NCBI GenBank assembly: GCA_963971425.1
Contig: OZ020514.1
Coordinates: forward strand, 11,847,218-11,911,217
DNA length: 64,000 nt
Direction of reading: 5' to 3'
From: Bryoerythrophyllum caledonicum
Taxonomy: Eukaryota > Streptophyta > Bryopsida > Pottiales > Pottiaceae
Below, one piece after another: positions 59,059 through 64,000 of the stretch; within the stretch, counting starts at the first letter, position 1, and each line of letters begins with the position of its first letter. Under the pieces are notes generated by a model. It was not told the DNA's origin. It ran no database searches and saw only the letters and a list, made by a program, of their open reading frames with translations. The position numbers and the translations under genes are program-made.

Positions 59059-60890
59059 ACATCCACAAGTCAACACGCCTAACATGAGTTGAATTTTATT
59101 TGGGAGACCCCTTAAACTTGGACTATGCCACATACGACACTCCAAGATATAAACCAAAATTAGATGACAACCAATCAAGAACCATTGGATGAATATTAGA
59201 AGACAAAAGACTACTATCTATTTCAAAAGTTTGCCCATATATGACCATTTTAGCATGCCCTCCAACAACCTTCATGTTAATGTATCGACCATATTTTTCA
59301 GAGTGACCACAAAACTTTTCATCCAAGTTTGGCACTTCATCCTTGTTTAAAGTGCAACTATAGAAATTCTTTAAATACTTCAAACATTCAATAATCTTTC
59401 AATACGTGCCACTAAGTGTCATGAAATGTTTAGAGCATGTCATTTGAATAAAGACTCCCTAGATAAAGAATCTCTAGCCGATATTGGAAATGAAATGTTT
59501 TCTTTGCTTTTTCCCTCTCTACATCAAGATAATTAAAATCCACTCTTTCCAATGAAAATTTGTAAAAGAACTTTAGAAATTGAAGCTAAAAGTACTTACA
59601 ATTAGAGCTCAAGTATTATATCCAATAGGAACTCCCTAAGATGGATAATATTATTCCGTATAGGATCTGTAATGGTCTCTTGTAAATAATGCACATGTGT
59701 CTAACTCTAGTTCCTAATTGAGTTACCTTGCACCCAATGGTCAAACGTAACATCACCAAAATGGTAGCAAGTGATTATTGATGATGTGAGTACAAGAATA
59801 AAGTATTCTACCCTATGTGTTGGTTGGGTTTGTAAATAAATTAATTCTAAGTGGAGACTCTCCAATTTTTTTGGAAAATATAAGGGATTTGTCTAAGGTG
59901 ATACCCATGTAATGCCAAGCTCATACCCATGTAATATCTAGGCAATACTTATGTAACTCTTAGGGGTAGCTTGGCTTCATGGAGAACTAGAGGAGCTTCG
60001 TTTTTTCTGGTGAGGGTTGCTCTGGGAGTTAGTCGCAGATCGCGAGTAGAGGGCAACAAGAGGTGTTGGGCTTGTTGATGATCCCCCCTTTCTCTCCAGA
60101 TCTAGTAATGTATGAGCTTGGGGAGGGGCGTGTAGTGTTGGGAATGGGATTAGGCTAGACAAATCTACTTGTGTGAAACTTTCTGGAAATGAAGCAGAAC
60201 CTTGTTGCAAGTCATCTGTAAGAGCTGGAACTTAATGTGTTGGGTGATTAGGTTTGATACTCACTCCAGATCCAAAGAGCATATAGTAGATGTGCTAGAT
60301 TAGTTGAAGACACACACATAGCTCACACATAGAGTCCCAAAGCAGCCCAGATCCAGAAAACGTCAACACAACAAAGTTGGAGTACGAAGATCAACACAAG
60401 CTGTCACCAAAGCCTACACCGCCCCCCCTTGAGCTACGCAATTTCCTCAACCCTCTCTTTTGCTTTTGTACAGTATTTTTTCTTTCACTTATTGTTTTGG
60501 TTCATTGTTTCACTAGATCCTCCACAATACACACACAATCTCACTTAGATCACACAACTTGATCAGAATCACTAAAGTCTCACAAACCCCCTAGCCCTAA
60601 TAGCACACAAAATAATCAATACCACCAACAAATAAAATCCAAAAACACATTAGAAAAACAATACAAACACTATCACACTCTTAGGCACCATCTTAATAAA
60701 CCTAGATCCATAAAAATCACGCGGAAGCGCTGTCAAAAATTACACAAGCATTACCACAACACACAACACCATAGTATTCATCACAATCTCTATGTCTACG
60801 TAGTATATAACAGTTGCGTGTTAGTAGCAGTAAGAAAACAGACAAACAGGGAACAACTGTAGGTACACAAGAGGAGACAGAACGCAGAAA
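59059..60890. other. Unassigned region
   Basis: An 86-codon minus-strand frame (59123-59383) ends FGLYLGVSYVA but is not recognised. From about 59960 the composition changes to richer A/C content that continues into the right-edge unit. Confidence 0.4.
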
Positions 60891-61190
60891 GTGAACACGG
60901 CACAGGTGCAGAACCGAGTCCACAAAACAACGAACATTGCTTCAACCCAGCCCAAGTCAACCAGACACAGCCTAACAAGTGGAGCATCACCAATCATACC
61001 ATCAGGAGCAACACTGGGAGAGCAGTCAAAGACGACACCATCAAGAACAACGCTGGGAGAGCACTCAAAGACGACATCATCAGGAGCAATAGTGAGAGAA
61101 TACTCGAAGACGACACTAGCTCACTCACAGTCATCACACAAGAAACACCAAGCACCGCAGACAAGGTACGCACTCACAACACCAGTATAA
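60891..61190 (+). repeat. 45-bp tandem repeat encoding 15-residue units
   Basis: Three units with CACTGGGAGAGCAGTCAAAG-type cores occupy about 60980-61115. In the open frame 60891-61190 they read SGATLGEQSKTTPSR, TTLGEHSKTTSSG and AIVREYSKTT. The frame may be part of the same mobile or low-complexity unit as the right-edge frame. Confidence 0.6.
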
Positions 61191-62388
61191 ACTCATTTCG
61201 ATACCATCCTTGTCGCCTTATATGGTACATACAGTGTCTATATAACTTAAACCAAAAATATAATTACGAACTAATGCAAGAAACCATAAAACAACACAAA
61301 GAAAGTAAAGGCACACAAGCTAACGTTACTGATAGATAACTTCTTTCTAGCACTAGAATTGCATGTGCCCTGCGGAAGTGCTGTCCATCCCCCCACAGAT
61401 CTGAAGAAAGTGCCCCGAAGTCCACATCCAGACTACCACCTTGCAGATCAACACAACCACGACATCAGCATGCAGCGTCCACATTTCAGAGATACTACCG
61501 GCCTACAGCAACGTACTCACATGTGACTATCATAAGGTACGACACAAGACCCTTTCTCCATGCAGATCAGATCGACGTGGGCCAACATCAGGATACAGTT
61601 CTCTCCAACACCATAATACCAACAACGCGCACATCAACAACATGAGCAACCCTGCGACACAACAGATCACGCATTAGCAGAAGGAGAAGGCCTAGCGACA
61701 TAAGAAGAAGAACGATACCAGGACTGAAGCACTCAAGCGACACAAGTCTACTGCAACACTAAATCCCTGCGACACCAAGGACAAGACACGAGCACTACAG
61801 CAACTAGCACAAGTTCGAATGTGCACAAGCAAGAAAAAGGAGTACCAACCGCGAGACAGAGAGAGAACATGAGAGTTGCGAGCAGGTGCAGAAACTGGAA
61901 AGCTCGTAACAAATATTGCGAGCTCAAGCAACTCAACACCTTGGAGTCAGGAGAGAAGCAGACTGGCACTGCGAAGACAGGAGCAAAGCAGCCCGACGTT
62001 GAGGAGACGGCAAGGACATCAAAGGCGAGGGAGAGCAGAGACTGAAGAGCCCGAGAGCCCCCAGCGACCTAGTACATTCCTTTAGCCACCCACAAAACCT
62101 CGCCAACGACCTGAGAAGGCCCTCCAGCGACCCTCCACAACCACCCAACGACCCACCAATACCCCCCAGCAACCTATCACAGTCCCACAAAGACCCCAGG
62201 AACTACCCCAACGACCTCCAAAGCCTTCCCAGCTACCTTCTACCTCTGCCTCACTACCAACCAACCCCAACCATCGACCTTGCAAGCTCCAACAACCCTC
62301 CAGCGAGCCACCCAAGGTAAGTTACTACATTTTTCCTTTGACTAATTGGTGTACAGCGGCAGTAGCAGTGGATTCGGGTGGGATAGAT
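61191..62388. other. A/C-rich leader-like stretch
   Basis: A strongly strand-asymmetric region, with CCAACGACC-like words repeated at 62090-62300. A possible donor AAG-GTAAGT (62313-62318) and acceptor TGTACAG (62350-62356) precede the long frame. No gene assigned. Confidence 0.4.
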
Positions 62389-64000
62389 ATGGATACAAGA
62401 AGTGCGAAGAAAGCCCTCAGCTACACAGACCACATGGAGATTGAGTCCCCAAGCGAAAGCCTCAAGAGGCTTCAAGGGAAACAAGTGGAGAAGCAAAGAC
62501 ACGAAGTAGCATCCGCCAACAAAAAACACAAGCCCATCCGTGAAGAAAATAAAGGTATGACTCTCATCACCACCCCTGACATCAGTTGCTTCAAGTTTTG
62601 GCTAGGTTTCCAGGTAATGGAAGACCTAGTAGTGGAGGAGGGATTAGACGAGCTCTTCAACGAGGAAACAATTGAGGACATGGTGACCAGAGGCCTTAAA
62701 GAAAACGAAGCCCGAGAAGTCAAACGAGCAAGAATTGCCTTCCCACCCATCCCACAAATCCACTACCCACAATCGCGAGGAGCAGGCGGCCTCGGAGGAC
62801 AACACTACAATCTTACACAAGTGTCCACCAGCATCTCCATAGACGAAGGTACGAGTTTGGCTTTAGACTTTCAAGTAGCTATACATTTTGAACCTCCTAC
62901 TAACCCCATTTTGCATGATGAAGTCAAAGAGATGGTTACTAAACGCCTCAAAGACATGGATATCCCCCTCGGTAAGAAACTCATCGAACCAATCTCCATT
63001 CATTGCTTGAGTATCAAATATGGAGGTGGAAAAAAGGGTGTATGGTCTAGACTTATCAAATTGCACCTTGCTAACCTTGAAATTGATGGCCTACTCTTCC
63101 TCAAAGGGATTAGACCCTTCATTCTCAAAATTGATGAGGATAACGTGGTGGGAAAGGTATGTAAAACTTACCATAGCATTGCACACCACTCTAGTCTCTC
63201 AATTAAAATACAAAGCCCCTCTTTGCATAACATTGATGCTAACCACCTCTTCAAAGAGGTTCTTGAATCTAGCTTCAAACGTGGGCATGACTTTGAAGTG
63301 ACTAACGTGCAGAAGGCAAAAGGTGATGGATTTGTCTTCATTATGACTACCACTCCGCAATAAGCCAAGAAAATCCAAGAGCTACAAGTAATCGCACGCC
63401 AAGAAGTCATGCAAACAAAGAAGCCTCTTGGGAGAAACCACATCACCAAGGAAATGAAAGCTAAGAAAGACGCCCTCACCCTTACACTCTCCCATCTCCC
63501 TATACTTATGAATGTTATTGAGACCACTAATGCTATCTACAAAATTATGGGAGACTCTAACACTTGTTCTATTTGGTTCCACAAAGACAACGGAGTTTGC
63601 CATAATGGAAGTGCAAACATGGTATGTGCTAACCCAATTGTGTATAGAACATTTGCGGGGAAAACCATTCCCATAGGTGGCCACTTCGTGGAGTTTGCTC
63701 CTCATGGAAGGAGCATCGATGGAATCAAGCCCCCCACACAAGCTCAACTCATAGAGTTTGGCTTTGAAGATGTCAACAAAGCCATCATCAACACGGTGGA
63801 GACCTTCAAACTCCACACCCCATCCCAAGCTATCACCAAGAAGGACCTAGTGGAGGCGTTTGAAGCAAACAACAAAATCTTGAGGCAAGAAGTCAAAGAA
63901 CAAGCGGATGCAAAAGCCAAGGAACTCCAAGAAATCAAAGACCGTATGTTGAAGATCCAAGAGTGTGTAGGTACCACCTTTGCAATGTTGCAAAACATCA
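62389..64000 (+). pseudogene. Long unidentified reading frame broken by one TAA, runs off the window
   Basis: From ATG 62389 the frame is open to TAA 63361-63363 (324 residues) and then stays open in the same frame to 64000 (about 212 more). The first part is basic and hydrophilic (KRLQGKQVEKQRHEV, RARIAFPPIPQIHYPQS). A folded-looking part follows (ISIHCLSIKYGGGKKGVWSR, LEIDGLLFLKGIRPFILKI), and after the stop FAPHGRSIDGIKPPTQAQLI and a charged helix (KEQADAKAKELQEIKDRML). I do not recognise the family. A retroelement ORF1/gag-type protein is possible because it sits among repeats, but no zinc knuckle, protease or reverse transcriptase is visible in the window. Confidence 0.5.

Noticed and set aside
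59123..59383. 86-codon minus-strand frame as a gene
   Set aside because: It looks protein-like in places, but I recognise no family and see no supporting splice or start context, so it is only mentioned in the regional note.

Overview
The window looks like nuclear DNA of a land plant. It has multi-exon genes with GT-AG introns, a plastid-targeted ribosomal protein L3, a thermospermine synthase, a BAHD acyltransferase, and a dense population of plant-type small transposons (CACTA, Tourist-like, hAT MITEs, Helitrons, tRNA-derived SINEs). GC-rich exons stand in AT-rich intergenic DNA. The species cannot be fixed from sequence alone; a bryophyte or lycophyte is my guess, not a demonstrated result.

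Gene layout. 1965-3624 (+): organellar DNL-type zinc-finger (Hsp70-escort) protein. 4262-7184 (+): nucleoporin NUP43-like WD40 protein. 14720-15373 (+): METTL21-type lysine methyltransferase. 16104-17627 (-): plastid ribosomal protein L3. 20026-21897 (-): RING/coiled-coil protein, incomplete. 28172-30393 (-): BAHD acyltransferase. 33796-34848 (+): YIP4/YIPF6 Golgi membrane protein. 35408-37920 (-): ACL5-type thermospermine synthase with nine exons. 62389-64000 (+): open frame running off the right edge, interrupted by one TAA. Exon boundaries were built by hand from splice signals and reading phase. The genes are unrelated housekeeping or metabolic genes and do not form a pathway; METTL21/L3 and YIP4/ACL5 are convergent pairs.

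Repeat layout. 7.6-13.7 kb holds a Tc1/mariner element with about 580-bp terminal inverted repeats, each made of three units of about 180 bp, with a hAT MITE inside it. 22.7-25.6 kb is a head-to-tail pair of Helitron-like elements flanked by A and T, carrying broken gene pieces. 25.9-27.2 kb has MITEs and an F-box fragment. From about 39 kb to 59 kb almost everything is mobile DNA. The most striking part is a family bounded by TTAA with termini TTAACCCCTAAAGG (at least nine copies), which resembles piggyBac-type target preference. Tourist-like MITEs lie among them, and one is proven by an empty site in a second copy of its host repeat. From 60 to 64 kb there is an unusual A/C-rich stretch with 15-residue repeats leading into the unidentified long reading frame.

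The least ordinary items are the TTAA-bounded family, the tandem Helitrons with captured gene debris, the Tc1 element with subterminal repeat arrays, and the right-edge reading frame.
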